NCBI GenBank assembly: GCA_024663395.1
Contig: JANFAH010000024.1
Span: forward strand, 682,001 to 746,000
Length of the DNA: 64,000 nt
Direction of reading: 5' to 3'
From: Pisolithus tinctorius
Lineage: Eukaryota; Basidiomycota; Agaricomycetes; Boletales; Pisolithaceae
In this document: positions 45,460-58,487 of the stretch, in pieces
How the letters are laid out: each line of letters starts with the position of its first letter
Numbering within the stretch: the first letter of the stretch is position 1
Position numbers and translations under genes: made by a program
The notes under the pieces: model-generated
Told to the model about the DNA's origin: nothing
The model's database searches: none
What the model saw: the letters and a program-made list of their open reading frames with translations, nothing else

Positions 45460-48400
45460 ATGCTGCCGAAAGTCACGAGCCATCTGTTCCTGCACACGTC
45501 CCGTGCAGTTGCTCTCGTCCAAAACCAATCTGGGACTCTCCGCAACGTCCTCCAGTACCAGTCATCAGGCTCAACATCCACCGTTCCATGGGCTACCGGC
45601 ACAGGCTCATCCTGGGGTGGTGCCGGAACGGGCGCAGGTCCTGGCGGCGCGAAATTCAATGCTGGTAGTAAATTCTACACGGGGTATACTGTACGTCGTC
45701 TTTTTTTTTTTTTTCCTCTGCTTGCAGGTCTTACACGAAGCATGTCCCCTGACAGGGCGCCGGTCGTGCAGTCACACAGGCCAATACGACCGCCGGCAAT
45801 GATCTCGTCAAAGACGACGACAAGGAGGATGTATCTGTATCATTTGTCAAGGCCCCCCAATCCTCATCCCGTCATTCACGTCCCCTCGCTCGCCGTCATT
45901 CCTTCAGCCTTCCTTCCGGTCCACGCGACCTTCAGCCTGAAACCAGCACAGGCATCTTGCATTCCGTTCAACTACATCTCCGTGCGCGACATACATTTGC
46001 TCCTTCTGCAGAACATGAGCAACAAAATCGACAGCAGCCGTCGGAGTCACCGCCCCCACTTCCCGCAGATGATTCGTCGCAGTCATCCTTTGCTGCTAGC
46101 GTCGAAGAAGCCTTCGCAACTAAAAATGTCCCTCGACTCGCCCAATTGATCATGGAACTCACAGACCGCGATCATGACGTCCAAAAATCTCTTCGTTCGA
46201 TTGACGCACGCGCTCGCAGGAGGAGATTAGGCGCACAAACATCCAACACCATTCACGAGGCAGCCGTAGAGGAGGCTGACGCCAAGGGCAAAGATGCGCT
46301 TCTCGCCGAAGACAACTTCCGCGCAGCCATGTCGATATTCGATGCCGCTTGTATGACCTCGGAGTCGGACGCGGCAAATTCTCAAAAGCGTTCAGCCTTA
46401 GCTTTCCGTTTCCCCGTTAACGTGTTCCATGCCCTTCTACGTTCATGTGCCTACCATGCTTCCATCGATGCCGCTCTCCGTGTATACTCTCATCTCGAGG
46501 CAAGGGTTCGTCAACCCTCGGCACACGGTTCAGACTCATTCACTCCATTCTATCCCTCCACGACGGCCATCTACTACCTTCTCAGCACCTACGTGAATGC
46601 TAATGATCTTTCGGGAGCCACGGAAGTATTCAACGAGTTCAAGGACTTGTGCGCTCGGGACCAGATAGCGAACTTGGAGTCCGGTTCGCAAGTACGTGTT
46701 TGGAATAAGATGTTGGAGGCTTATTTCCATGCTGGTCAACCAGCTGGCGCCTTGCGCCTGTTGGAAACCATGATGGATGCCGAGAACACTGATAAGACAC
46801 AAAGTCGATATCCACCCACTCTCTTCGCTTTCGTGCACTAACACCTGTTCTTGTGTAGGTGAAAAGGTTCTCGTACCGAGTCCTGCTTCGTCTACCTTCA
46901 CAACCATCATCAGCGGTTTCTGCAATCAAATCTCTAATGGCCCTGTCAACTCCGGCGCGGCTCCTGTATCTTCCCCGCAACCCGACATTGCTACTGCTCT
47001 CTCTTGGTTCAACCGTCTACTTCTCCAACCCAATCCCTCCGTTAACCCGTACGAATCTTCTTCCGAACCTACGCGGCCAGACCAGAAGGCATGGACGGTG
47101 ATGCTCGAAATGCTTTGCCAGGCCGTCTCTACGGATAAATCGCGGATTCAAGATCTCAACAGGTTGTTTGGCGTTCTGGTGGACTGTGCGGCTAAGGATG
47201 GCCTAGAAGTGAAGCCGACCATACGGTCCATGGTGCTCAATACCAACGTGCGCTTCCTCGAACAAGCGACCCATCCAGAAGACAAAGACCTCGCCCACGC
47301 TTCCTTGGCATTCCTGGTGCATCACATCTCCTTGAATAAGGATCACTGTCCATCCTTGCTCCAGATCAGCGAGTCCATGGCCTTGCTTGCGACCGTGTAC
47401 CTTCCACTTGTCCGCTTCGGCATGGCCGGGAAGGCCTGGGAGCTTGCGAAGGGTCTGGTAGCCCAGGAGTTATCTGTGATTGATGAAACCTTGAACAAGG
47501 ACGAGAAACCTGAGGCCAAGATGTCTGGAGAACTTCTTAACAAGGTCGTTCCGTTCGCCCTCGAAGCAATCGTTTCCTCGTCCTCGGAGACCCCTATCCT
47601 TTCGGAAACGCTGCAGGTCATGCGATACATAGTACGAACAGGAATGAAGCCGACGGCCGCTATGGCGCCTTACCATTTGCATGCCTTCATGGTATCCCCG
47701 ATCGAGACTCAGCATAATCTGGTACAATCGGACTACGAAACCCTGCTTTCGTGTGCTCTTGCATTGCCCGTGAACCCCTCAGCAAATGAATTACCCCAGG
47801 GATGCGCATACCAGTCTCTCCCCGCACTTCTCAAAGTCTTCGACAACGCCAATATCGGTTCTCACATGCAAGCCGTGCCGAGAAAATTAGCACTGGCTGT
47901 AATGACCGCACTTCACGACTCTCTAGATGCCAACCAGCTAGCCGAATTCTTCGAATCTGTCGGGCCTGTTTTCCAACGGTTCAAGCGTCCGCAACCTCCC
48001 CCTGCTCCAGTAACTGAATCGCCAACCCCTCGTACGCCAATCATCATTGACTCCGAACTCAGTCGCTACATCGATGAGTGGTTCCCTTCAAACCGTTCGC
48101 TCACAGTCTATGATGGGTATGCCCGCCTTCAGGAGGCAATTTCGGCGCCGTCCCCGCGTTATCCTCATCCCGCTGCCCTAGGACGCCTTATTAACGGCCT
48201 CGGCCGTGCGCGCGACATACCGGCACTCCAATCTGTCTACGACACCGCGCAACAGGTCATCTTCTCACCTTACGTCTCCGCCAACCCACCGTGGCAATCT
48301 CAAGCATGGTTCCAGATCGAAGATCAGATGATTATTGCATATGCGCATGCCGGAGATATGGAGAGCGCGTATGTCCACCGCGACCGCATCTCAGCGGCCG

Positions 48401-49743
48401 GTGGCGTGCCTTCGCCGGATGCGTACGGGTCGCTCATCGAATGCGTGCGTGACACGACAGATGATACCTCGAACGCCATGGCTCTTTTCACCGAGTGTCA
48501 GATGCGTGGGACGAAACCGAACGTCTACCTTTACAACACTATCATCTCTAAGCTCGCCAAGGCACGCAAGGCTGATTTTGCTCTTGATCTGTTTGAGCAA
48601 ATGAAAACAAATACCTCCCTGCGGCCTTCTTCGATCACGTACGGCGCTGTCATTGCAGCGTGTGCCCGCGTTGGCGATGCTCAAGCTGCCGAACGACTTT
48701 TCGAGGAAATGGCCGACCAGCCTAATTTCAAGCCTCGGATCCCACCGTACAACACCATGATGCAGATGTACACGCATACCAAACCAGACAGGGAGCGTGT
48801 ATTACATTATTACGACTTGATGATTAAGGCGGGTATCAAACCCTCCGCACATACTTACAAGGTCAGTCGCCCCAACGGCGCCTGTTTCTTGCTACTTTTC
48901 TTTTCTGAACTGTTCTTCCATAGCTCCTCGTTGACGCATACGGGACCATTGAGCCGATTGACATCAAAGCAGCTGAGGAGACATTCAAGAAGATTGAGTC
49001 GTCGACAGAGGTTTCTCTTCAGGGTACCCACTGGGCAGCGCTTATCAATGCTTATGGTTGTGTTCTAAAAGACCTGGACAAAGCAATAAGCACTTTCGAC
49101 TCGATCGCATCACATCCTTCCGCTCGCCGCAATCCGCTCAACCCCCTCCCCGACGCTGTCACGTACGAATCACTCATCAACGTCTTCGTTATAAACAAGC
49201 GTATGGATCATGCCGTTACTTATCTCGCAAAACTCCAAGCATCGGGCGTACACATGACCGCATACATCGCAAACCTATTGATCAAGGGCTACGCAGCTGC
49301 AGGCAACATCGAAGAGGCTCGCAGGGTGTTTGAGAGCCTAGCTGATCCCCCCAGCGGCGTTGCTGCTCCCAATAACCATGTTCCCCACCATCCGGCGGCC
49401 AGTTCTTCAGTTCCTCCGTCTGCGCCTTCGTACAGAGAAGTATGTCGAGTGGGTCGAGTTCACTGCGTTATTGTAGAACTGACGTCGTCCTTTGCCAGCC
49501 ATCGACATGGGAAGCGATGTTCCGCGCTGAACTCGGTAATGGACACCGCGATCGTGCGGTTGCACTGCTAGACCGGTTACGGGAAAGGTATGATTTATCT
49601 CTCTTCGTCTATACGAATCAATTCACACCTACATCTCTTGCAGGCAATTTCCACATGCAGTTTACCAGAGAATTCGTGGAATCATGGGCGATGACGACTC
49701 CGTTTCACCGTGGGCACAGTCTCCCGTTTCGCAGTCCCCTTGA
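45460..49743 (+). CDS. Pentatricopeptide repeat (PPR) protein, probably mitochondrial
   Basis: Six exons (45460-45690, 45756-46803, 46859-48861, 48924-49439, 49499-49587, 49644-49743), 1328 aa, all joining in frame. Intron 2 uses a weak GTCGAT donor but has a good CTAAC branch site. The N-terminus is basic and Ser/Thr/Arg-rich, consistent with a mitochondrial presequence. PPR units are clearest at about residues 1010-1180 (VYLYNTIISKLAKARKADFA, then ITYGAVIAACARVGDAQAAE) and again in exon 4. Such fungal PPR proteins usually stabilise or activate translation of specific mitochondrial mRNAs. The target cannot be read from the sequence. Confidence 0.88.
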
Positions 49744-51469
49744 ATTCGATTCTTAAGTCGAACGACTTCTTGACCTGACTTTGAGTCGATCTTGGGCTGC
49801 TCCGACGAGGAGACGATGTGGGACGGCCGAACGTTATAAAAATTTATTTATCTTCACAGATGCATGTCCGATTTAATTTACTCGTTCAGCGCATGATATC
49901 CTGCATACGTACTTAGTGTAAATTAGATGAATGACCTGTATTATACGGATATGAATGGCTAACACTCCTGAGGTCTAATAGATGGCACGATGCTGATTAC
50001 TTTCTGTGGGTGCGCTGGGTGTTGCCCATGGAGTTGCCATTGACACCGTCATACCAGACCAGAAAATCCCTATGGCACAGGACTACAGTTGTCCAACTGC
50101 CTGAAATAGCCTTACACCGGGGAACGCCGAAAAGCAGCCGAACGTTTGATTTCGTAGTTTTAAACTTCCTAGACTAAAGGAAAGATGTCTATTGTGTTTA
50201 GGTCAACTCGGATCGGGAGCATTATAATGAGGGTGTGTGCGGCATAATTTCTTAAGGCACATAATCGTTTTTCTGGGCCCCTGCAACTTGCTCGTCTCCT
50301 GAGAGTTCGAGATGGCAAAGCCAAGGCCCTCCAACGGTTCGACAAGCAGTGTTGCGCGACACTGGTCACACTGGACCCCGAAAACTTAAAAGAGTTGCAT
50401 TTCCCTCACAAATCATGAAGGACTACTCGGATGCACATACTTGTGGTCATACTCCACTGAGGTGGAGTGGCCATGAGCGAACAATGTCTCAGGGCCTGAC
50501 AAACGTTAGGAAGCGCAGAGAGATATTCTCCGCTTTGGACTCGCAATCAGGCTTCCATCGAGAAATGCCTTTGCGATGTCAGTTGGCGTAGCAGTAGGCT
50601 CTGGATTATCTGAGTCGCCACCAAAGTTTCCCTCTAAGTGCTCTCATGCACCAACGAGAGGCCCCTCGATTGGATTGCGTGACGCCCGACTGTTGTAATT
50701 GCATACCCGCACCCTACCGTGAGTCGTTTGGTACGGATGAGACCCCGAGGCGTCGATCGTGTTCTTCACAACAGGTGGAGGGTGGCAGTTGGCGAAATCT
50801 CCTATTAATTATCCAATGCATTATCAGAAAAAATTAGTCGGAGGATCGCTTTCACTCGTAGGAAAGCACCGCTCTGTTGCAAGGACTAGGAGACAAGGAG
50901 GGCGGGTCTTGCCCAGCTACTAGAGGAGTCATGCTGTGGTAGTGTACTCCGACGCAGACCATTTTTGCAGAAGATCCACAAGCTTTCTGTTGTGACTCCT
51001 CGAGCACGATAACACCTGAGTCAAATAAAGGTGCAAGTTGACTTAAATGATAACGAAGATACTGCTAGCAGTCTCCTTTGTACTTAGCCATGGCTTGCCA
51101 AACAGAAGACTTGACAAATCTCTCCCCAACACGTTTATCCCAAGATCGAAGAGATTCGAATAGGAAATATCAGGACCCAAAGCTAGAGCACTCACCGAAT
51201 TAGCAGTAAACCTTCATGGACGTTGAGCTTGACCTTCAGCAGTCATAATAGGCAAGTTGTACAACAAATACGCACAAACCAGCCGGACCACTAATGTTCG
51301 TCGTAAAGATTCATGCACAAATGGGTGGATCACAATGCTGCACCGAAACCAGACACCCCCAGCAAGCATGCAATAGTATCGGCCAGGGGGATATGAATGT
51401 AGACAACCAAGGAACCACCACACTAGGGAAAGCGAGTCATTTCAGGTGTGAGATACACGCGTCGGAGAA
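49744..51469. other. Intergenic, no gene seen
   Basis: 1.7 kb between the converging PPR and PDI genes. Only short frames without codon bias or motif. No tRNA-like box pair was found by eye. Confidence 0.4.
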
Positions 51470-53617
51470 TTAATCTATACGACCCGATTTCGCATACCGC
51501 TTGTCAGGATGAGAATCCTCGAAATCATCGCGAAGCAGTTTTGTTATCGCCATAAACACGGACGCAAGAAAGCCTAGGACGAAAAGGACCGTCACGTAGG
51601 GGTGAGTGGCTATCGATTGTCCAAGTCGGACAACACTCGAGTTCAATACCTAGAAAGTAGTATTGAAAATGAAAAAGCGTGACGCCGGGGCCCTTCACTA
51701 ACCTGTACAACACGTTCGAAAATATTCTGTGAATGCTTGGGTCTTGCTTTTCCCTGCAAGATAGGTTCAAGTGCCGAAGAGATGCTGACGAAGTTTAACT
51801 TGATAAGTTGCCCAGATCCGTCTTTGTTGTAGTAGAGCAACCGCTGTAGAGTACTTGAGCAAACAGAGAGACGCGGCCACGCGCAAAAACTTACCTGGTG
51901 ATCAGCGACGACGACCTCGGGTTCCCCAGCTGCCTTGATCCCATACATATTCTTCATCCATTTCCCCCACTGATCTGTGTCCATCCAAGTGAATACAACA
52001 TCTCTCCTTCTACCCCCGTGCTGGCCTTGATTCATTTTCAAGCGCCACTTCTTCCCGATGTCATTCAATTTCTCAGTAACAGAGTCCCGTGCACCTGGAG
52101 GGGTAGAGACTATAACCACCAAAGGTTGATGTGGAGCGTTCATCACGTCCTGAAACACATCGCGAGATAGCTCCAAAGATGTCGGAAATCGATTCGCGAA
52201 AAACCATTCCCTTAGCGCATCTCTCTCTGGATGGGACAATGAGGGATAAAATGTCGATGTCGGCTGGCGAGCGTCGTGATCCTTTAACGCAAGAATTGCG
52301 TAGGGTGCATCACCCCGGATGTTGTACTTTTTGAAGAGCTCCTGTGAAGAGGAAAGATAAACCGGTGGCGAGCCGAACAGAAGCTGGGATTCCTTGGCCA
52401 CATGATCCTTGTAGTTATAAGTAAATGGAAATTATATCACGCTAACCTGGAACGTACCATAATACTCTTGTCGGCAGGAGTATGCAGAAGGAGATATATA
52501 ACAGGCTTGTCTCGAATAACTTCTTCGAGTTGGGAGGCTTCGATGGCTTGCATAGTGCTGGCAGATGATGAAAAACTATCCAATTTACGTGCGCGATGGG
52601 GGCTCACGGATTCGATGCATGTTCAGAAAACGCAACAAGTTGGTCATACTTTCTGTTTCCAGTGTATTCGGTTTTTGCACCGTGAGCGTAATAGAGCAGA
52701 GTCGGATAGCCAGGGATGCTTTGACTTGAGCACAAAGGTTTTTGATCGTCACAATTCACCTCCGCAACATTCAGCTTGTGTTGCATATGCCGGGCTAGTT
52801 GAGACCATGTTGGCGCCAATTTCTTACAGTGGCCACACCTTCAGAACCCATTAGTTTCATTCAGCGTACGCACATAAATCACGCACCAAGGTGCAAAGAA
52901 TTTAACAAATGCAGGCCCTTGAGATAGAAAACTGTCAAACGTTTCTGTCGTTAACTTGACCACCTCTCCTGCAGGATTTGGGTCCACACGAGGAGCTTGG
53001 ACACGTAAAGGTTCGTCAACAACTGGTGTAGGTTCTGGAGGAGGTACTGTGGCGAATACTTTCTCTTCAACTGTTGAGTCGGAGACAGCAACCCCTGTTG
53101 GCACCGCGTGCTGGCCAAGGTAGTCAACCAAAAGATCAAATTGTCTGTTCTTAGTGAACGTATCCACAAACTCTCCGTTGTGGTATAGGTTCATCTGAGG
53201 ATATCCGGTAACGCCCTTCTCAGAGCAAAGGTCTGACCTTGCTTTTCAACGATAGTAAGCAACAGAGGGTGAACTACCGACCTCCATTGAGTGCGCAGTT
53301 TACTTGAGCAAGATGCACCCCAGGGTCAGTTTGCTTCTCGAAATGGTCAGTCACTTCGGTCCATGTTGGAGCGAAATGGCGACAGTGAGGGCAGTAAGGT
53401 GAAAAGTATTCGATAAACCTGTAGGCCATGAGCGACGAAGATCGCTAGGACCGAATAACTTTACCCACCAAACACCACTCGCAATCGTTTCTTCGAAATT
53501 GTCAGGTGTCAGTACGTTGCTTGCTGTGACAGGCGCTGCAGTCGCTTGAATGGCGAGCGCAGCGACAAGGAGCGAGAGTGGAGATCTCCGTCGAGTCAAA
53601 GACAGTAGCGCCCTCAT
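51470..53617 (-). CDS. Transmembrane protein disulfide isomerase (Eps1/TMX3-like)
   Basis: Eight exons (53617-53469, 53418-53282, 53232-52887, 52838-52608, 52557-52458, 52407-51895, 51843-51703, 51649-51470) give 598 aa in frame. A signal peptide (about residues 1-27) is followed by two thioredoxin domains. The first has CPHC (after FIEYFSPY) and the second CGHC (after FVKFFAPW). A redox-inactive, thioredoxin-like region comes next, then a single C-terminal membrane helix (about 555-577) and a short charged tail without KDEL. The layout points to a membrane-anchored oxidoreductase of the ER that forms or rearranges disulfides. Introns are placed so that the first active site follows a GTGGGT donor and the second splits the Trp-Cys boundary. 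Confidence 0.9.
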
Positions 53618-54845
53618 TGCGACATGAAGGTTGGGTGTCAGTGAATAAGTATTGAATAAGGACAGTGGTGGGACTCTGGGTATGTAACGCCAGGGCTAAT
53701 CCAAAAAAACCTCTGCGCAGTTCCAACTGGCATGGCACTCCGATTGCAGCTTTGAAGTGGCCACGTCACCATGGAACAAGTCCAGAAAGCCATCCGCATG
53801 ACACCAGGATGGCTAAAGTATGTGAAGGGTAATACGTGCGATCATCCTGTTCTCTACCTACGTTAACTTGGCAGAACGAATACCCAGCACGACATCGCTG
53901 ATACACGGTGTGGGCTGCCTCAGCAGAAAAGGCCTTCCCTCAGCTATCCAAGGCAGGGTCAGGTCGGGTGGGTTTAGACTCTCTTACTCTATTACCCTCA
54001 ATCCAACATGTAAACCCGATATAACATCCCTAGAATCGGTATGCACGTTTCATAGCCCTTCCCTTTGAGCTTGCGGTATGTCGTCGCTCGCTCAAACGCC
54101 CTTCGTCACGTCAACAGTAATCCTCGTCCCCATTGCTCACATTCTTCGATCACGAAACAATATCGCACGAGGGGTTTGCGCCTGCTCTTCCATACGTACG
54201 GCGAAAACCATAATCAGGCTGGTCAAATCTTCAAAAGATCTTCAGGATGCCATCGACTGTCTCAGGCAGGTCTTTGTAGACAAGTTTTGTGACAGTGTAG
54301 CGTTTTATGCAACTCTATTTATGCTTGGCATCAAGGAGGTGCTGCCCAGCTCGTTAACCACTTAGCACGAATCTACACGACAACCTGGACGGTAAAAACC
54401 CGGAATTTATTGCCGAGGCATGGATGTCGAGTCGCTGAGGGATGGCTAAAGGACCGTCTGCCTCGGACCAGGCGTGATCACACAAATTTGCAACGATTCT
54501 GTTCGGTTTCCGTACATCATTGGCCTGCTTCCCAAGGGCGACTGTACGGAGACGCATCAAAGCTGGGCGGGGTAATGTCGGCAGACAAACACGTATGAAA
54601 TACATTTACTACTTGGTGGTACAGAGCTGCATTTGTAAGGTTTTAATATTTCAAAGATTTTGCTAGCTGCTCGGTCGTGCCAGTCTCCGGTATCCTCACG
54701 CATTTTATATATACGTAGGGAGGAGCTATTTGCAAGTTCGACTCGCAGTATAGATCCGCCTCCGTGGGAGGTTCACCGGAGGCCTCGTTCAGCCACATTC
54801 CGAGGCTTTCTCCTCGGCTTTTTTGAGGATCACCCAGAGTTGTCG
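53618..54845. other. Intergenic; possible short plus-strand gene not confirmed
   Basis: At 53771 an ATG opens a short exon (MEQVQKAIRMTPGWLKYVK) followed by a plausible 46 nt GT-AG intron and a second open exon to about 53955. Further exons could not be traced, and no family is recognised. The region also holds the promoters of the divergent PDI gene and CGI121. Confidence 0.25.
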
Positions 54846-55595
54846 ATGGAAGCCTACCATTACCCGCAGTTCAACACTGTGGTGTACACCGCCAAGTTCA
54901 AAGATGTCAAGAACGCAGAGGCGCTAAGATCCCGCATTGTCAAAGCCGCGTCGCTCGACGGAGCTGACGGCGAGGCGGAGCGGGATGCTGTCAACTTCGC
55001 ATTCATCGAAGCGAAACTCGTTAGTCGCTTACTTCTATCCTATCCCATACCCTTACCTGCCTCCTAGATAACGAGTTCGCTGCATCTCGAGACCGCAATC
55101 TACCAAGCTTTGTTATCGGGGTCGCAGGGATCATTGAGAACTAAAACTATTCACTCAGAGATTATCTGGGCTTTGAACCCAACGAATAACGTGAGTGTCT
55201 TGTTGATGACTTCCCGCCAGTCTAGATCCTGATGCTGCATTAATCAGATATCGGAAGCCATTAAGTTGTTTGGAGTATCAGGCAGAACCACAGACTTGAT
55301 TCTCGTGCACGCGGCGACCTCAGACACCTGCGATGTGCAGCAGAAGATGCACAACATCGTCGACGGTCGCTTGGTCCCTATGTCTACAATCCCAGACTCT
55401 ACCAACTGGGCGAATGTCAAGAAGGCAAGCGTCGATATATGCTCTTAATAGGTCGTGCCTTACGTCTCGTCACAGCATTACAAACTCAATGGTGAATTGG
55501 CGTTGATGGAAATCGCTAGCGATAGCGACCGGGAAAGAACAGTTATCGATAATATTGTCATCAGCACCGTCGCAATGAAATCCGTCATGACTTGA
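54846..55595 (+). CDS. CGI121: EKC/KEOPS complex subunit CGI121
   Basis: Four exons (54846-55019, 55068-55190, 55248-55424, 55476-55595), 197 aa. The protein starts MEAYHYPQFNTVVY and carries the CGI121/TPRKB pattern: VNFAFIEAKLITSSLHLETAIYQAL in the middle and KLFGVSGRTTDLILV later. KEOPS makes the t6A37 modification of ANN-decoding tRNAs; Cgi121 binds the Bud32 kinase and helps recruit tRNA. Intron 3 (55425-55475) is of the GC-AG class: the exon ends AAG and the intron starts GCAAGC, a strong consensus for that rare type. The ATG chosen starts the conserved domain; an upstream frame start at 54660 lacks conservation. Confidence 0.88.
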
Positions 55596-57246
55596 TTGTG
55601 TATGTGGTAACTATGATCATAACGCCTGGCGTGCTGCGTAATATTGCATTGGTCAATCAGAGATCGCTCATGCATCGTGTATCATGGGTTATACATCCCG
55701 CAGCATTACAGTGCCTGCCCACACCTTTTCTATCTCGACATCGCGATTTCTGATCTCTTCTGTTACGTCATGCGCGCCCTTCGAAATGGTTAGACGTTAG
55801 AGGCTGATGCTGCGATCAAATATCGCACCGTAAGCTGCAGTTTCGACGTCAGGAAGTCGCCCCCTGTCATATTGTTGCGCCCATGGTCCACTGGTTTATC
55901 CGTCCCTCATGCACTTCGCTCTTCAACAGGTCCCTGGAAGCACTATTGGATCAGGCTATCTTGTGTCACTTTGGTGATTAACTTCACATCACTGACCATC
56001 CAGCGCGCATCCTTACACTGGTTTTTCATCTTGACTGCTCTAACTTGAAGAGTTATATTCAGCATTGACTATTATCGGCAAACCCCACAGTTGCTACCGG
56101 TGGCGGGCGGTAAACTTGGCTTGTCAAATCCTCATGTTACTACACTAACCGGTTGTTCTTTGATTCCATCCCATTGCGTTCTCTCCCACATCAGGTTGGT
56201 GCTGTTCAGAAACGATGCCTGCTTCGTCGTTCAGATTAGAGTTGAAATGTTTCCCAAAGAGGTATCCATGCAAGGTCATTGACACGCCTTCCCCTTAAAT
56301 ACTAGCCATACCACCAATTTTGCAGGTGCCCGTGACCGCTTCACTGCGTGCTAGTGAGCTTGTGAATTTTACAAGGTGTCCCTCACCCGATTGTCCTTGA
56401 TCTAATGTGATCAGCTGCACTTCACAGTTGTCTGGTTGACGACATGAATCGGAGCTCTCAGAGACATTCTGTAAATCGACCTGGAATAGTGAAGAGCCCA
56501 GAGCAACTCCCACGTGCAAGACTTCCCTTCTTCAGCTCCGAGATCGCCATAGATAGTGAGCAGTGAGGTCTGAGAATGCACAAGGTCCGATCAATCGCAT
56601 TCCAGACCCCATCTATGTATGTATTGTCCATTATATCCAAGTAGCAGTTTGGAGCTGTCTGTGTAGCGGTTCCCACCTGGAATTTAAATAAACCGGTGTC
56701 CTCCTTACGGCTGTTATACATATATGACAGTCCTGCTGACTCCTCATAATACTACCCCCCGGCTTGGAGACGTAATTGCACGAAACGTTGCGCTCGCAGT
56801 TGGGTTGAGAATAAGTCGCCGGGTCTCTTGAACCTCAATTCTGGTCCGCGTGCCCCGGGGTAAGTGGGCTGCTCCGCCGTTCGTTCAAAAGTGCTATCGA
56901 GAGGGAGAATCTTGAGAAGGATTGGTTGAGCTTGGGTATTTTGTGCACGGTGCCATTCTCACTGGGTTGTCTCACTCGCCGCATCCGAGCACGATTGCCT
57001 CTACAACGGTAGATAAGCGTGATATAGTTGGGTGGCTGTGCTGATCTGATAGCGGGAAATTTTTCATCTGGCGCAATCCGACCAACGTGAAGGCCCCCGA
57101 ATTCTGAACCTGGTGATATTTTGCCAGGAGAGGTCTCGGTTTCATACAAAGTAAAACTGAGGTACGTACGTGTCCATTCTCAGGCTATCCTTGCCCCCCT
57201 CACTCTGACCGCTCCTCCTTCGCCCCCCCTTCGTTCGTTAAGCAGC
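55596..57246. other. Intergenic; weak minus-strand coding signal near 56,295-56,721
   Basis: Two minus-strand frames (56721-56458 and 56519-56295) have Cys-containing, coding-like composition but do not join cleanly by clear splice sites. No motif was recognised. The remainder shows nothing. Confidence 0.25.
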
Positions 57247-58487
57247 ATGTCTCTCACCCCAGAATTAATTCGTCGTAGGCGTCATTCAGGATCAATAGCA
57301 GTTCAAGCACTCGATCGCATTAGACAGCAGCTATCCGAAGAAGAACCGGAGTCCGCATTCGTTCCTCCCCAGCGTCCAAAATCCACCCCAGTAGACGAAA
57401 GACCTCAGCGCGACCTTCCCGAACATAGCCCGGAAAGACCTATTCGCCCACTCCCATCTTCTAAGGCACGAAAAATGGCTACTTCATCTGCAAAGCCAAC
57501 ACCCCAAAATCCTTCCATGTTACCAGTACAAGCGCATGTGCCCAGGGGCGGTCCGGCCTCCACGCAACGCAGACTATTTGTGATACTGGATCAGGCATGC
57601 CTCGAGGCGTACCGGGTTACCAGTGGTGGGAGGAGCAAGGGTGGTAGAGAGGGCGAAGTCAAGTACACACTTCTCAATTGCGACGATCACCAGGGAATCC
57701 TTGCCAAGACTGGGAGGGACATTGCGGATGCTCGTCCAGACATTACCCATCAGGTCCGTCTTAGCATTCATGCCTGACGCGGGCAAAGTGTTGATTCATC
57801 GTTTATAGTGTCTTCTGACTCTTCTGGACTCGCCCCTTAACAAGGCAGGCCGTCTGCAGGTGTACATTCACACTGCAAAAGGTGTCCTCATCGAGGTTAA
57901 CCCTCATGTGAGAATACCTCGGACGTTCAAGCGCTTCAGTGGCTTGATGGGTACGTGTAGTGTACTCGTTTTGATACATTATCTTATTGCTGTCATAGTT
58001 CAACTTCTTCACAAGCTCTCCATCCGTGGCGTCAACGGTCCGGAGAAACTGCTTAAAGTGATCAAAGTATATTAATTTCCTTTACAACTCGCAGTACCTA
58101 ACTAGAAAATTTAAGAACCCCGTGACCGACCACCTCCCTGTAAACACGATTAAACTGAGTAAGTGTCATTGATTTCAATCTGGCTGCAATTCTGAATAGT
58201 GAATTTTCAAGCGCTATCTGGCGACGCGCCGACCGTTCGTTTATCAAAATATCTACAAACATTACCCGAGACCCACTCCATTGCTATATTCGTCGGCGCT
58301 ATGGCGCGTGGACGAGATGACTTTGCCGACCATATAGTGGACGACAAAATTGGTATTAGCGATTACCCCCTCAGTGCATCTGTCGCTTGCGGGAAGGTGC
58401 GTGTGCCATCAGAAATCCAACAATTTTTCGTTGACGTTTCCCTTCAAGTTCTGCTGTGCTCTTGAAGAACTTTGGGACATTCTTTAA
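57247..58487 (+). CDS. EMG1: rRNA small-subunit pseudouridine N1-methyltransferase (Emg1/Nep1)
   Basis: Six exons (57247-57753, 57809-57950, 57999-58066, 58116-58158, 58212-58396, 58449-58487) give 327 aa in frame. After a Pro/Ser/Arg-rich N-terminal extension of about 95 residues comes the SPOUT methyltransferase: [66 protein letters not shown] and [16 protein letters not shown]. This enzyme methylates N1 of a pseudouridine in 18S rRNA and is needed for 40S biogenesis in the nucleolus. The extension is common in basidiomycete homologues. Intact. Confidence 0.95.

Noticed and set aside
53771..54365. A multi-exon gene between PDI and CGI121
   Set aside because: Only two short exons could be joined; later frames do not connect with good splice sites and no family is recognised.
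56295..56721. Small secreted-type minus-strand gene
   Set aside because: Frames overlap and no consistent splice model gives one protein.
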